From contig CAWICZ010000007.1 of assembly GCA_963834825.1 (NCBI GenBank), positions 124,001 through 188,000 of the forward strand: a stretch of 64,000 bases of DNA. Reading direction: 5' to 3'. The position numbers and the translations under genes were made by a program. Position 1 is the first letter of the stretch. Each line of letters begins with the position of its first letter. This document shows, piece after piece, positions 8,757 to 19,042 of this stretch. Origin of the DNA: JACDAN01 sp963834825 (GTDB taxonomy: Bacteria; Actinomycetota; Thermoleophilia; Gaiellales; Gaiellaceae). The notes under the pieces are model-generated. The model was not told the DNA's origin, ran no database searches, and saw only the letters and a list, made by a program, of their open reading frames with translations.

Positions 8757-11700
8757 ATGTCCAATCTCGAGCTCCGGCTATTGGGGCCGCTCGAAGCCGA
8801 CGTCGAGGGACGCCAAATCGAGCTGCGGCGGAAGAAGCAGCGCGAGCTCCTCGCGCTGCTCGCGTTGAGAGCGGGCGAGGTCGTTTCGACCGATCGGCTC
8901 GTCGACGAGCTCTGGGGCGAGGCGCCGCCGAAGGCGGTGGTGGGGTCGCTTCAGAACCTCGTCTCCGAGCTCCGCAAAGTGCTTCCGCCGGACGTTCTGG
9001 TCACGCGGGCGCCCGGATACATGCTCGCCATCGAGCGCGACGCCGTTGATGCACACCGGTTCGAACGGCTCGCCCGTGAAGCGCGAGACGCGGATCCGCA
9101 GCAGCGAGTGACGCAGCTTGGAGAGGCCCTCGCGCTCTGGCGCGGCCCGGCGCTGGCCGACGTCCAGCTCGAGCACACCTCAGCCGATGAGGCCGCCCGC
9201 CTGGAGGAGCTTCGCGTGGCGGCCTGGGAGGATCGGCTCGAGGCCGAGCTCGAGCTGGGCCACCACTCGCAGGCGATCGGCGAGCTGGAGTCGCTCATCT
9301 CCCAGCATCCGCTCCGCGAGCGCCCGATCGGGCTGCTCTTGCTCGCGCTCTACCGCGCAGGCCGACAGTCGGAAGCGCTCGAAACCTATCGCCGAGCCCG
9401 CGAGACGCTCGTGGAGGAGCTCGGCATCGATCCGTCGCCGGAGCTCCAGCGTCTGGAGCAGGCGATCTTGCGCCACGACCCGGAGCTCGATCTTCCCGAA
9501 GCACCTCGCAAACGTGTGCCGGTGTCGGAGCCGGACCGGCGGAAAACGGTGACAGTCCTCTTCGCCGACCTCGTCGATTCGACGGAGCTCGCGGCGCGCC
9601 TCGACCCGGAGGTCCTCCGCGGCGTTCTCGACCGCTACTTCGAGCTCCTGCGGCAAGCGGTCGAGCGGCACGGCGGGGTCGTGGAGAAGTTCATCGGCGA
9701 TGCGGCCATGGCGGTCTTCGGGATCCCCGCGCTGCACGAGGACGATGCAATCCGCGCCGTTCGAGCAGCGAGCGAGCTTCGGGACGCGCTCGCCGAGCCG
9801 AGCGCGGAGCTGACCGGCCGGCACGGTCTCCCGCTCCAGGTTCGGGTCGGGCTCAACACGGGCGAGGTCTTCGTCCGCGCCGGCGAATCCGGCGAGTCCT
9901 TCGCCACCGGAAACGCGGTCAACATCGCCAAGCGGCTCGAGGAGGCCGCCCTTCCCGGCGAGATCCTCATCGGCGAGTCCACGTACCGGCTGGTCAGCCA
10001 CGCAGTCGAGGGCGAGGCTGTAGATCCGGTCGACCTCGGCGGTGCACTGGGTCGAGTGTCCGTCTTCCGCGTCGGCGGCCTCGGAGAAACCGCCCGGCCT
10101 CTTGGCCGAGCTGCATTTGTGGGCCGGAACGATGAGCTGGCGTGGTTGCGAGCCGCGTTCGCAGGCGTGCAGGCCGAGCGCCGGAGCCGGGTCGTGACCG
10201 TGCTCGGCGAAGCCGGCCTGGGGAAGAGCCGGCTGGCGCAGGAGTTCACGTCGACAACCGGCGAGCAGCCCCTCATGGGTCGCTGCGTCTCCTACGGTGA
10301 AGGCGCAACCTTTCTCCCGCTCGCCGAGGTCGTTCGTCAGGCCGTTCCGGGGCGACCGAGCGCAGCGATTCTGGGGTTGCTCGAAGGCGACGACCAGGCG
10401 CCCCTGATCGCCGAGCGGGTCACCCAGCTGACGGAACCGGCCGACGGCGCCGCCTCGACCGGCGAGGTGTTCTGGGCCATGCGGCGCTTCCTCGAGGCGC
10501 TGGCGCGTGATCGACCGGTCGTCGTCGTCCTCGAGGACATTCACTGGGCCGAGCCCACGCTCCTCGACCTCGTCGAGTATCTCGACTCGTGGCCGGCGGA
10601 AGCGCCGCTCCTCGTGCTTTGCCTCGCACGCGGCGAGCTGCTCGACGAACGCCCCGGATGGGGCTCGAGAAACGCACTTCTCGCCCTTGAGCCGCTGGCT
10701 GAGGCCGAGGCAGGCGCGCTCGTCGAGGACATCGCGGCCGGCGGCCTCGAGGAGAACGCCCGGACACAGATTCTCGAGATCGCCGAGGGGAACCCGCTCT
10801 TCCTCGAGCAGTTGCTCGCCTTCGTCCAAGAGGCCGGCCCGGCGGCGCTCGGGTCTGTTCCGCCGACGGTCGAAGCGCTGCTCGCGGGCCGGCTCGAGCT
10901 ACTCGACACAGGCGAGCGGGCGCTGCTAGAGCGTGCGGCAGTCGCGGGCCGGGATTTCTCGCGCGGCGTGCTCCTCACTCTGTCGCCGCCTGAGGAGCTC
11001 GCGGCACTCGACTCGCGGCTAACGGCGCTCGCCCGCCGGGGTCTCGTCGGTGCGCTGCGCGGTGGCGACGACGACGCGTACCGCTTCCACCATGTCCTCG
11101 TCCGAGACGTCGCCTACGCCGGGATGACGAAGGAGGCGCGCGCCGACCTCCACGAACGGTGCGGCTCCTGGCTCGAACAGCGCGAGGGCCCGGATGAGCT
11201 CGTCGGATACCACCTCGAGCAGGCTCATCGGTACCGAGGCGAGGTGCGGCCGGGCGATCCCGAGCTGATGGAGCTCGCACAGCGCGCAGGCGCCAGCCTC
11301 GCGGCCGCCGGAATCCGCGCCTTCCGGCGGGCGGACACAGCGGCCACCGTCAATCTGCTCACTCGCGCCGCCGTTCTGCTTCCGCGCGAAGAACGCCGCC
11401 GCGCCGAGATTCTGTGCGAGCTTGCAATAGCTCAGTGGAACTCGGGCAATGCTGCCGCGGCGCTCGACGCTCTGGGAGAGGCGGTGGCGATCGCCGACAG
11501 CTTCCGTCCTGAGCCGTTGCTCCGGCCTCGACTCGAACGTTCGTACATCGAGCTCTTCACAGACCCATCCGGCGACGCGGCCGCCGTTGTGGAAGCGGCC
11601 CAGGATGCCATTCCGACGTTCGAAGATCTCGGCGACGAACGCGCTCTTGGTCGGGCCTGGAGAATCATCGGGTACGTCCGCGGACCGTTGCAGGGCCGCT

Positions 11701-12522
11701 GCGATGACTGGTTGAAAGCATCAGAACGCGCGGCGATCCACTACCGCCGATCGGGCTGGTCGGCGGCCGGCCACTTCGCAGAAGCAGCAGCCGCGCTCTA
11801 CTACGGGCCGACGCCGGTTCTCGAGGCAACTGAGCGGAGTGAACAGCTCTTGAGTGAGACGACGGACCGCCTCGGGCGGGCGAACGTGCTCGCGTTTCTC
11901 GGCGGGCTGGCTGCGCTGGCGACGAGCTTCGACGAGGGTTTCGCGCTTCTTCGCGAGGCAGACGTGATCTACGGGGAACTCGGCGAAGTCTGGAGTCGAG
12001 CAAACAACAGCGGCCGGATCCTTGGGCGGAGTCAACGCATCGCCGGCGATCTCGAGTCCGCGCAGAAGACGCTCCGCGAGTGCTGCGAGACACTCGAGCA
12101 GCTGCACGACGAGGCCGCCCTTTCGTCCGTAGCGGCGGAGCTCGCCCACACGCTCAACGAACTAGGCTCCACGTCCGACGCGGCGCGGTGGGCGAAGCTT
12201 GCGGAAGAACGCGCCCCGGTTGGCGATGTGATCGCGCAGTTCTCGTGGAGGCGAGTCAATGGGCGCCTGCTCGCGGAGGCCGGTCATGCTGAGGAAGCGG
12301 ATCGGCTTGCCCGCGAGGCGATTGCGCTGGCCGAGACCACGGACGCGTTGACTGAACGGGGCGAGACGTTCCTCGAGTACGCGCACGTCCTGCGGCTGGG
12401 TGGCCGCACGGTCGAGGCAGGCGAGCGAGCGGAGGCAGCCCTCGCACTTGTTCGAGCAGAAGGGCAACGAGGCTTCGGCGAGGTTGGCGCGCGCGGTGCT
12501 CGCAGACGTGATTGCGGTCTGA
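8757..12522 (+). CDS. SARP/BTAD regulator with class III cyclase, AAA ATPase and TPR domains
   Basis: Domains in order: OmpR-type winged helix (about 1-95), BTAD helical domain (about 100-245), class III adenylate/guanylate cyclase domain (about 262-430; metal-site segments VLFADLVDSTELA and FIGDAAMAVFG), AAA ATPase (Walker A LGEAGLGKS near 480, Walker B VVVVLEDIHWAEP near 590), then TPR-like helices to the end. It should act as a cytoplasmic ATP-dependent transcriptional activator; whether the cyclase is active is unknown. ATG 8757 is chosen because upstream in-frame sequence shadows the divergent gene. A one-base insertion near 12465 breaks the frame; the restored end is EASARLARAVLADVIAV with TGA at 12520-12522. 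The uncorrected frame runs on to 12746 and is not credible. Confidence 0.85.
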
Positions 12523-12530
12523 TCCGAGCA

Positions 12531-12564
12531 GACGAAGAGCCCCGAGGCATCGGGGCGCTTCGTC
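12531..12564. terminator. Bidirectional hairpin terminator
   Basis: Bases 12531-12545 pair with 12550-12564 (15 bp, one mismatch, loop ggca). It lies between the corrected stop of the SARP-cyclase gene (12522, plus) and the stop of the 27-residue gene (12585, minus), so it can serve both. Confidence 0.65.
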
Positions 12565-12584
12565 GTCCGGCGTGGACGCGTCGA

Positions 12585-12668
12585 TTACGGGCCGCCGCCG
12601 CCGCCGAGGTTCGCTGCCGACAGCGCGGCCGCGACGCTGGCGAGGATGATGAGAATCTGCCTCGACAT
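12585..12668 (-). CDS. 27-residue hydrophobic peptide with Gly-rich tail
   Basis: ATG 12668 is preceded by an unusually strong SD (gaaggagggcaggcg); most genes in this window lack one. The peptide is MSRQILIILASVAAALSAAN followed by LGGGGGP. It has a short basic start, one hydrophobic helix with an Ala-x-Ala-like end, and a glycine tail. It could be a small membrane protein, or a secreted mini-peptide with a signal sequence. It is driven by promoter P1, whose sequence is a near copy of the promoter of the secreted gene starting at 15521. No homologue recognised. Confidence 0.6.
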   Translation of the reverse strand: MSRQILIILASVAAALSAANLGGGGGP

Positions 12669-12728
12669 CGCCTGCCCTCCTTCCTCTCGATCGCTCATGA
12701 ACCGAGCGTCGGAGGAGGCGGTCACGGC

Positions 12729-12760
12729 CCCCTAGCGGTCGGCTAACGGCTCGCTAACCG
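12729..12760 (-). promoter_or_regulatory. SARP-type promoter P1 (CCGTTAG class)
   Basis: Minus strand: CGGTTAG (12760-12754) and CCGTTAG (12749-12743) with an 11-bp period, then exactly 8 bp, then TAGGGG (12734-12729) as -10. A roughly 55-base leader with a strong SD leads to ATG 12668. It matches promoter P2 (15576-15607) base for base over long stretches, including the shared downstream block CTCCGACGCTCG. Confidence 0.65.
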
Positions 12761-12764
12761 CGAC

Positions 12765-15521
12765 TCAGTGGCGCCACAGGTTGTCGAGCAACTTGGCGCC
12801 GTAGGTTCGTGTCGCCGAGCCGCCGAGCGTGAAGGCGCCGGCCGCGAAGACCTTGGCGCCGCCGCGCGTGTAGTACGTCATCTGGGCGGCTCAGCCCGGC
12901 GCCCTGGCCGTTCCGGAGCTCGGCGATCACGTGCGTGCCGCGTGGCGAGGCGGCGGTCTTTCGGTCGATCTCGATTCCGAACGTCCCGAAGCTGGAGCCT
13001 CTGCGGAGCCCCGTGCCGTGGAAGAGCCAGGGCGTTCGCCGGACGTCGCGGACGACGTACGGGCCGCGCAGGTGGCTTCCGTACGCGACGTACTGGACGC
13101 CGACGAGCGCTGCCTTCGGGCCGGCCGAGTTCGCGCCACATCGCGAGCAGGTTCATGCGGTCAGCGCGACGCTCGACCCGCCAGAAGAAGTTGTTCGCCG
13201 AGAGGAACATGAGGTTCCCGCCGAGGTTTCGGTACGCCGTGATCAAGCCGTACTCGCGCGCCGTGACGTACTCGTGGTGGCCGGGGAAGATGATCAGGTC
13301 GTAGGCGCGCCGGAGGCCCTTCGGGCTGGTCATCCGCTCGAGGTCGACTGGGCCAGGTAGTCCACCGGCCTGCGGTTCCAGGCCAGCCAGTGCAGGAATG
13401 GGCAGGTCGTATGAGCGGAAGCGCATCGGGACGCCGCGGTTGAGGAACGGCCGCGCCATCCGAAGAGTCCGTCGCGAGCGGTCGGCGTACCAGGTGTCGG
13501 CCGCACCGTCGCCGTCGTCGTCGCGGAAGTTGTAGGCCTGCCAGGTGTTCGTCGGCATGACGACGGCCACGCGATGCAGGCCGATCCGTCGCGGCCGGAC
13601 GACGAAGGGGGCGTACGCCACGCGACCGTCGGACGCCCGCACCTTCGCGAAGTACATGCCTGTCGCCCAGTTCCCGATTCGAATGGTGAGCCGGCGTCGT
13701 CCCGCGTACTCGATCGGCTTGGAAGCAGGGACGCCGTTCAGCTCGTCGTTTCGAGCCGTTCGCGGCGCTCGGGCCCGGTGCGGAAGATCTGCACGACGAG
13801 GCGCGAGGGGCTGCCCCAGAGCGCGAGCTGCGCCGGCGCACCCGGCCGGTAGCTCTCCCGCGCGAACGCGGCCTCCAACGGCCTGCGGCGGGTGGTGGAA
13901 GCGAAGCTCCAAGACGACGACAGCGTGTCGCTGTCGCCGGCCATGTGCCGCCAGAGGTTGTCCAGCAGTCGCTCGCCGTACGGGCGAGTCGCCGAACCGG
14001 CCAGGGTGAACGCTCCGGCGGCGAAAACCTTTGCGCCCGCGCTCGTCCGGTAGTACGTCATCTGGGCCGTCATGCCCGGCCCGTAGAGGTTCGGGATGTG
14101 CGCAACGACCCGCGTGCCGCGCGGCGAGCTCGACGCCGTCTTGTCGATCTCGATGCCGAAGGTTCCGACCCGGGAGCCGTTCCCGACGCCCATTCCCGCC
14201 CACAGCCAGGGCGTGGCCTCGACGTTCGTGGTGAGGTAAGGGCCGCGCCGGCCGCTGTCGTTGCCGATGTATTGGACGCCGATCAGCGCTGCTTCGGGCC
14301 GGCCCAGGTCGCGCCACTGGCGGATCCGGTACAGGCGTTTCCCGCGCACGTCGACACGCCAGAAGAAGTTGTTCGCGGAGAGGAACATCAGGTTGCCCCC
14401 GAGGTTGCGGAACCGCGTCACCGCGTCGTACTCGCCCCTGGTCACGTACTCGTAGTGGCCGGGAAAGATGAGCAGGTCGTAGGCGCGGCGCAGCGTCCGT
14501 CGCACTCGCTGCTGCGAACGTCCCGCTGGGCGAGGTAGTCGACGGGCCGGTTCTTCCAGGCGAGCCAATGCAGGAACGGCAGGTCGTACGGACCGGAAGC
14601 GCATCGGGACGCCGCGATCGAGTTGCGGCCGCCCGAGCGCCGCCGTGGGCTGGCCCTGGTGCGCGTACCAGGTCTCGCCCCAGCCGTTGCCGTCGTCGTC
14701 GTGGAAGTTGTACGCCTGCCACGTGTTCGTCGGCATCACGACCGCCACGCGATGGGCGCCCAGCGCGGTTGGGCGGACGATGAAGGGGGCGAACCCGACG
14801 CGGCCGTCACCCGCGGTGAGCTTCGCGAAGTAGACGCCTGTGGGCCAACGTGCGATTCGCAGGCCGAGGGTCTGGGCTGCATTCCGGCGGCGGCCCCAGG
14901 CGTAGCGCACGGGCTTCGTCACCGGGAGACCGTTCAGCTCGTCGTTTCGACGGGTACTGATCCGCTCAGGGCCGCACTGGAAGATCTGCACGGTCAGCGA
15001 CGTGGCGTCGGCGGCGACGCGTAGGCGCGCACGCTCGCCGCGCCGTAGCTGTCGCGAGCGAACGCCGCCTCGACGCCGAGCACACGGATGACCGGCGTTT
15101 CCTGCCGGCGCCGCGGGCCGCCGTCGCGCGTCCCGTACGTGCGGCCGTTGACGCGGAGGTAGGCGAGGTAGGTCCGGGCCGGAGTCTTCGCCGGTGGAGC
15201 CCAGTAGAGCGTGTGCCTTCCCGCCCGAAGCCGGTACATGCGGGCATGGAAGGGCGTCGCCCGTCGCGCGGTCTTCGCGATCGTCAGCGTCACGGTCGCC
15301 GGCTTCCTGAGCCGGATCCGGATTGCCGCGCGGTCGCGGATGCCGTCGCCGTTCGGGCTGATCGTCGTCAACAGGCGCCTGTCGCCCGCAAACGGAGCCG
15401 ATCCGCTCGCCGCCGACAGCTCTAGGAGCTGCGCCGTTGCTTGTCCTGAGGGCGCTGCCGTTGCTGAGAACAGGGCCAGCGGGAGCACGACGCCGGCCAG
15501 AAGTAGGGATGGAATGAACAC
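12765..15521 (-). pseudogene. Secreted protein with two tandem N,N-dimethylformamidase-beta-like domains (frameshifted)
   Basis: Reconstructed across several frame changes to about 919 codons. Start GTG 15521 follows an SD (aaggaggcaagcg) and opens a signal peptide (VFIPSLLLAGVVLPLALF). Next comes a FlgD-like Ig fold (LLTTISPNGDGIRDRAAI ... LRAGRHTLYW), a short repeat (AAFARDSYG ... VQIFQCGPE), a first large domain, the short repeat again (AAFARESYRPG ... VQIFRTGPE) and a second copy of the large domain ending DNLWRH with TGA at 12765. Both large domains carry VAVVMPTNTWQAYNF and GGNLMFLSANNFFWRV, typical of the C-terminal region of DMF amidohydrolase beta subunits. Exported location and duplication differ from the cytoplasmic enzyme, so the substrate is unknown. 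Indels are probably assembly errors. Confidence 0.65.
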
Positions 15522-15575
15522 CGCTTGCCTCCTTGGCTCGATCACGGGTCGAGCGTCGGAGGGGCGGGTCAGCGC

Positions 15576-15607
15576 TCCCTACGGGCCGGCTAACGGCCGG
15601 CTAACGG
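15576..15607 (-). promoter_or_regulatory. SARP-type promoter P2 (CCGTTAG class)
   Basis: Minus strand: two perfect CCGTTAG heptamers (15607-15601 and 15596-15590; 11-bp period CCGTTAGCCGG), 8 bp, then TAGGGA (15581-15576) as -10. A leader of about 48 bases with SD AAGGAGG leads to GTG 15521. It is near-identical in layout to P1. Confidence 0.65.
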
Positions 15608-15623
15608 CTTTGTTTGGGAGGAG

Positions 15624-18600
15624 TTAGGGCGTCTCGCGAAGTCGGGCGAGACGTTGCTCACCGAGGTTCACGAGCCGTTCGCTACCGCCACAGACCCGGC
15701 ACTCGTAGGTCTCGACGGAACCGAAGTTGCCGCCGGTGGCAATGCGATAGCCCTGCGGTGAGAAGGCCGCGGCGGTCAATTGGGAGTCGCGTCCCGTGAT
15801 GCGCAGGATGCGTTCTCCGGTCTGCGCGTTCACGATGCCCGCGACTCGCGGCCCAGCGATGACGACCCAGCGGCTGTCCGCGCTGAAGTCGGCGGCGTTG
15901 ACGGCCGAGGCATGCGACAACAGCCAGACCTGCTTCCCAGTCGCGGCGTCCGAGAGACGGGCGTTCTGGTCAAGGCTCGTCGTCACCACGAAACGGCCAT
16001 CCGGACTGAAGGACGCGGACGTTAGGTCTTCAGCGTGTGGCTCCAGCCGGCGCTGGAGCATTCCCGTCTTGGCGTTCCAGATTTGCGCAATGTAATCGTC
16101 GCCTGCGGCCAAGATCCGACGTCCGTCTGGGGAAATGGCCACTGCCGTCACGTTTGGTTTGCCGTGGACGGTCCGCTCGACCTCGCCGTCACGGACTCTC
16201 AGCGACCGAACGGTTCCGTCGGCGGTCCCCGCGACGATCGTCTTGCCGTCCTCTGTCACGGCCAGAGCAGTAGCCGCCCCAGCTCGGTCGAGTGTCCGTA
16301 CGAGGCGGCGCGATGGAACGTCCCAGACCTCCACAACGCCGTCGTCGTCGGCCGTTGCCAGAACCCGGGCAGCGCCGCCCAGGACAGCGGTGCTCACGTC
16401 GCCTACTCTCGGAAGCGCTTCGGCAAAAGCGATCCCACCTGAAACCTTCCACGCGCGCGCCGAGCCTTCCTGGCCACGCTCACCACCTGCTCGCCGTTCT
16501 CCGCGAAACCGACGGCGGTGACCCGCTTGGGGTGCCGTCCGAGCAACTCGAGCTCGGGGTAGGCATGCGCGTTCCAAAGTCGAACGGTTCCGTCGCTACT
16601 TGCGCTTGCCGCGGTTCCCCCACCGGATCTGAACGCGACATCGTTCACCGCCTCGGCGTGGCCGGCGAAGGTCGCGACAAGCGTTCCCGAGTCGGCGTCG
16701 AACAAGCGCGCCATTCGATCCCGGCTTGCGGTGGCGATCGTCTGCCCGTCGGGGCTGAAGGCGAGCCGCTCCACATAGCCTGCGTGACCGGGAAGAACCG
16801 CAACAAGGTCGCCGTCGCTCGTATTCGAGACGCGAGCCGTCCCGTCGGTGCTCGCCGTCGCCAGAAGCTCATCCTTCGGACTGAAGGCGACGTCAATGAC
16901 ACGCCCTGAGTGGCCCGAAAGCGCGGCGCCGACCGGCTCGCCCGTGTCCGCATTCCAGAGATGCGCCAGCTTGTCCGCGCCTCGGTGGCGACGAGATCGC
17001 TCGTCGGCGAGAACCGCGCAGCCAATACGCGCCCGGGTTGCGTGAGCCTCGCGATCAGGCGGCCCGTGCTGACGTCGAAGATACGCGCCAAACCGTCGTG
17101 GCGACCGTGACGAGAAGCCGGCAATGGCGGTTGAACGAGGCGGCGCGGACCGCGCGTGGATGAGCTAGCCGATGCAGAAGACGGCCGGTACGAGCGTCCC
17201 AGATGCGGGCGGTCCCGTCCTCGCTCGTCGTCGCGATGACCGGCCCTTGCGGCGCGAAGGTGGCTGCGGTGACAGGACCCCCGTGGCGCAGAGCGTGCAT
17301 CTGGCGGACGTCTGCGGTCCTCCAGACGCGAGCGAACCCATCGTCGCCGGGAGTCACGACACGGTCTCCGCCGGGGCTGAACGACGCTCCCGTGACGGTG
17401 GCCCCATGGCGGAGCGACCTCAGGAGTTGCCTGCCGTCCTCCGAATAGATTCTTGCCTCGGGGCCCGTTGCCGCGACGAGCGACTTGCCGTCGGCGCTGA
17501 ACGCGATGTCTTCGCAGGAGTCGCGAGCGGAGCACGGCGTCGTGCGGAGACCGCCAGAGCTCTCCGCAACAGGTCATCCACGGCCGCGACTGGGAGGGCC
17601 TGCTCGCTTCAACTCCAAGCGCCAGGCTGCGGACCGGGTCGGTGGAGAGTCCGGCTTCCGCCAGAGCAACGAGGTCGCCGGCCCGCGCCTGCCGCGCGTT
17701 GTCTTGGGCGGAGCTGCGTTGGGTGACTGCGTAAACCGCGATCGCGGCGAGCACGGCGAAGGCGAGGGCCGACAGTCCGGCGACCGAGGAGGCGCCGGTG
17801 CCGCCGCGCCGCCTCTCTTCGCTCGGTCTCGAGGCGCCGTTCGGCTTCGTGCCGCGTCCGCCACGCGAGGACGGCGTCGGCGAGGACGTCGTGGAAGATC
17901 TCGTAGTTCGGCCCCGCCGCGCCGTTCTCGCCGGCACGAACGATTCGTTCGCTCGTCAGTCGATCGAGAACGCGTTCGGCCTCGGCCTCGTCGACAGCCG
18001 CATAGCCGGCAAGGTCACTCGCGCGGTGAGCGATCTTCGTTCCGGAGGGCGTGACGAGGTGGTTGTACATCGCCGCTGCGGCGTCACGCTCCTCCGCTGA
18101 CAGGCCGGCCATCGCGCGCTCGAGGTGGTCCTCGACGATGTGAGCCGCTCCGCCGAGCTCACGAGCGTCTCGAGCCGTAGCCGACGCGAGCCGCGATCCG
18201 CCTCGACTTCCCAGAGGCGCTCGAGCCGAGTGGAGATAGGGCGCCTCGACCGCACCGTGCTCGGAAATCGCGTCTTCGGCGCCGCCGCGTCCGACGAAGC
18301 GAGCTGGATTCGTCCCGCAGCCACCGGTCGAGGATTTCCTCCACGAGCTGGGATCCGCCTCGGCAGATTCGTCCAGGGACGAGCTCGTTGTACGCCCGAG
18401 CGGATCGAGGATCGCACGCTTGCCGGCGGCTCGGTCGAGTCGGTCTAGCCGGAGCGAGTTGGCGAAGAAGTTTGGAATCTGGGCCTTAAACGCATCGAGC
18501 TGGGCAAGCGAGTCTTCCCGGATGCTGATCAGGAAGTGCGCGCGTAGTCCGGGAGTCGCACGACCTCCGCGAGCTCCGTTAACGGGCGACCGTCCTGGAG

Positions 18601-19042
18601 GTCCGGCTGATAGAGGAAGTACTCCTCGAACTGGTCGAGCACCACGTAAAGATCGGTGCCGAGCCCTCGCGTCCACGCCGCGAAGGTCTCGGCCACGGAG
18701 CGGCCCACGACAGGGCCTCCGTCCGGGCGTAGCCGCCGGACCTCCTCGTCCACAGCCGCGAGCAAGTCCTCGATCGGATCGCCGCTCCAGGACGAGAACA
18801 CGACGACTGGTGCATCGTCGTCACGCCGCAGGTCGTGGGCCACGCCGGCGCGAAGCAGGGAAGTCTTGCCGACTCCGCTCGGCCCGTAGAGGACTGTCAA
18901 CCGCGCGGCGACGAGGTTGGCCTTGATCGACCTCGATCTCACGCTCCCGCCCGAAGAACAGGAGCGCGTCGAGCTCGGAGTCAGAGAACGCCGCGAGGCC
19001 CTTGTACGGACTAGGCGGTGCTGCGACTCCAGTGTGAGTCAT
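15624..19042 (-). CDS. nSTAND1 NTPase with C-terminal WD40 propeller(s) (frameshifted)
   Basis: ATG 19042 overlaps the stop of the SARP-SIR2 gene (ATGA), so the two are translationally coupled. The N-terminus SPYKGLAAFSDSELDALLFF is the classic nSTAND1 opening. Walker A is YGPSGVGKTSLLRAG (about 48-62) and Walker B is LYVVLDQFEEYF (about 128); a sensor-like ISIREDSLAQL follows. After a helical region come about a dozen WD40 blades (FSPDGQTIATASRD, FSPDGRFVVTTSLD), and the protein closes with a C-x2-C element (ECRVCGG) and a short helix. STAND proteins are ATP-driven switches that oligomerise on sensing a ligand; the WD40 part would be the sensor. Total length implies about 1,139 residues once several indels, mainly between 17,000 and 18,900, are corrected. 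The sensed ligand is unknown. Confidence 0.75.

Noticed and set aside
12523..12746. C-terminal extension of the SARP-cyclase ORF to 12746
   Set aside because: Produced by a one-base insertion near 12465. The corrected frame ends at 12522, followed by a hairpin and a separate minus-strand small gene.
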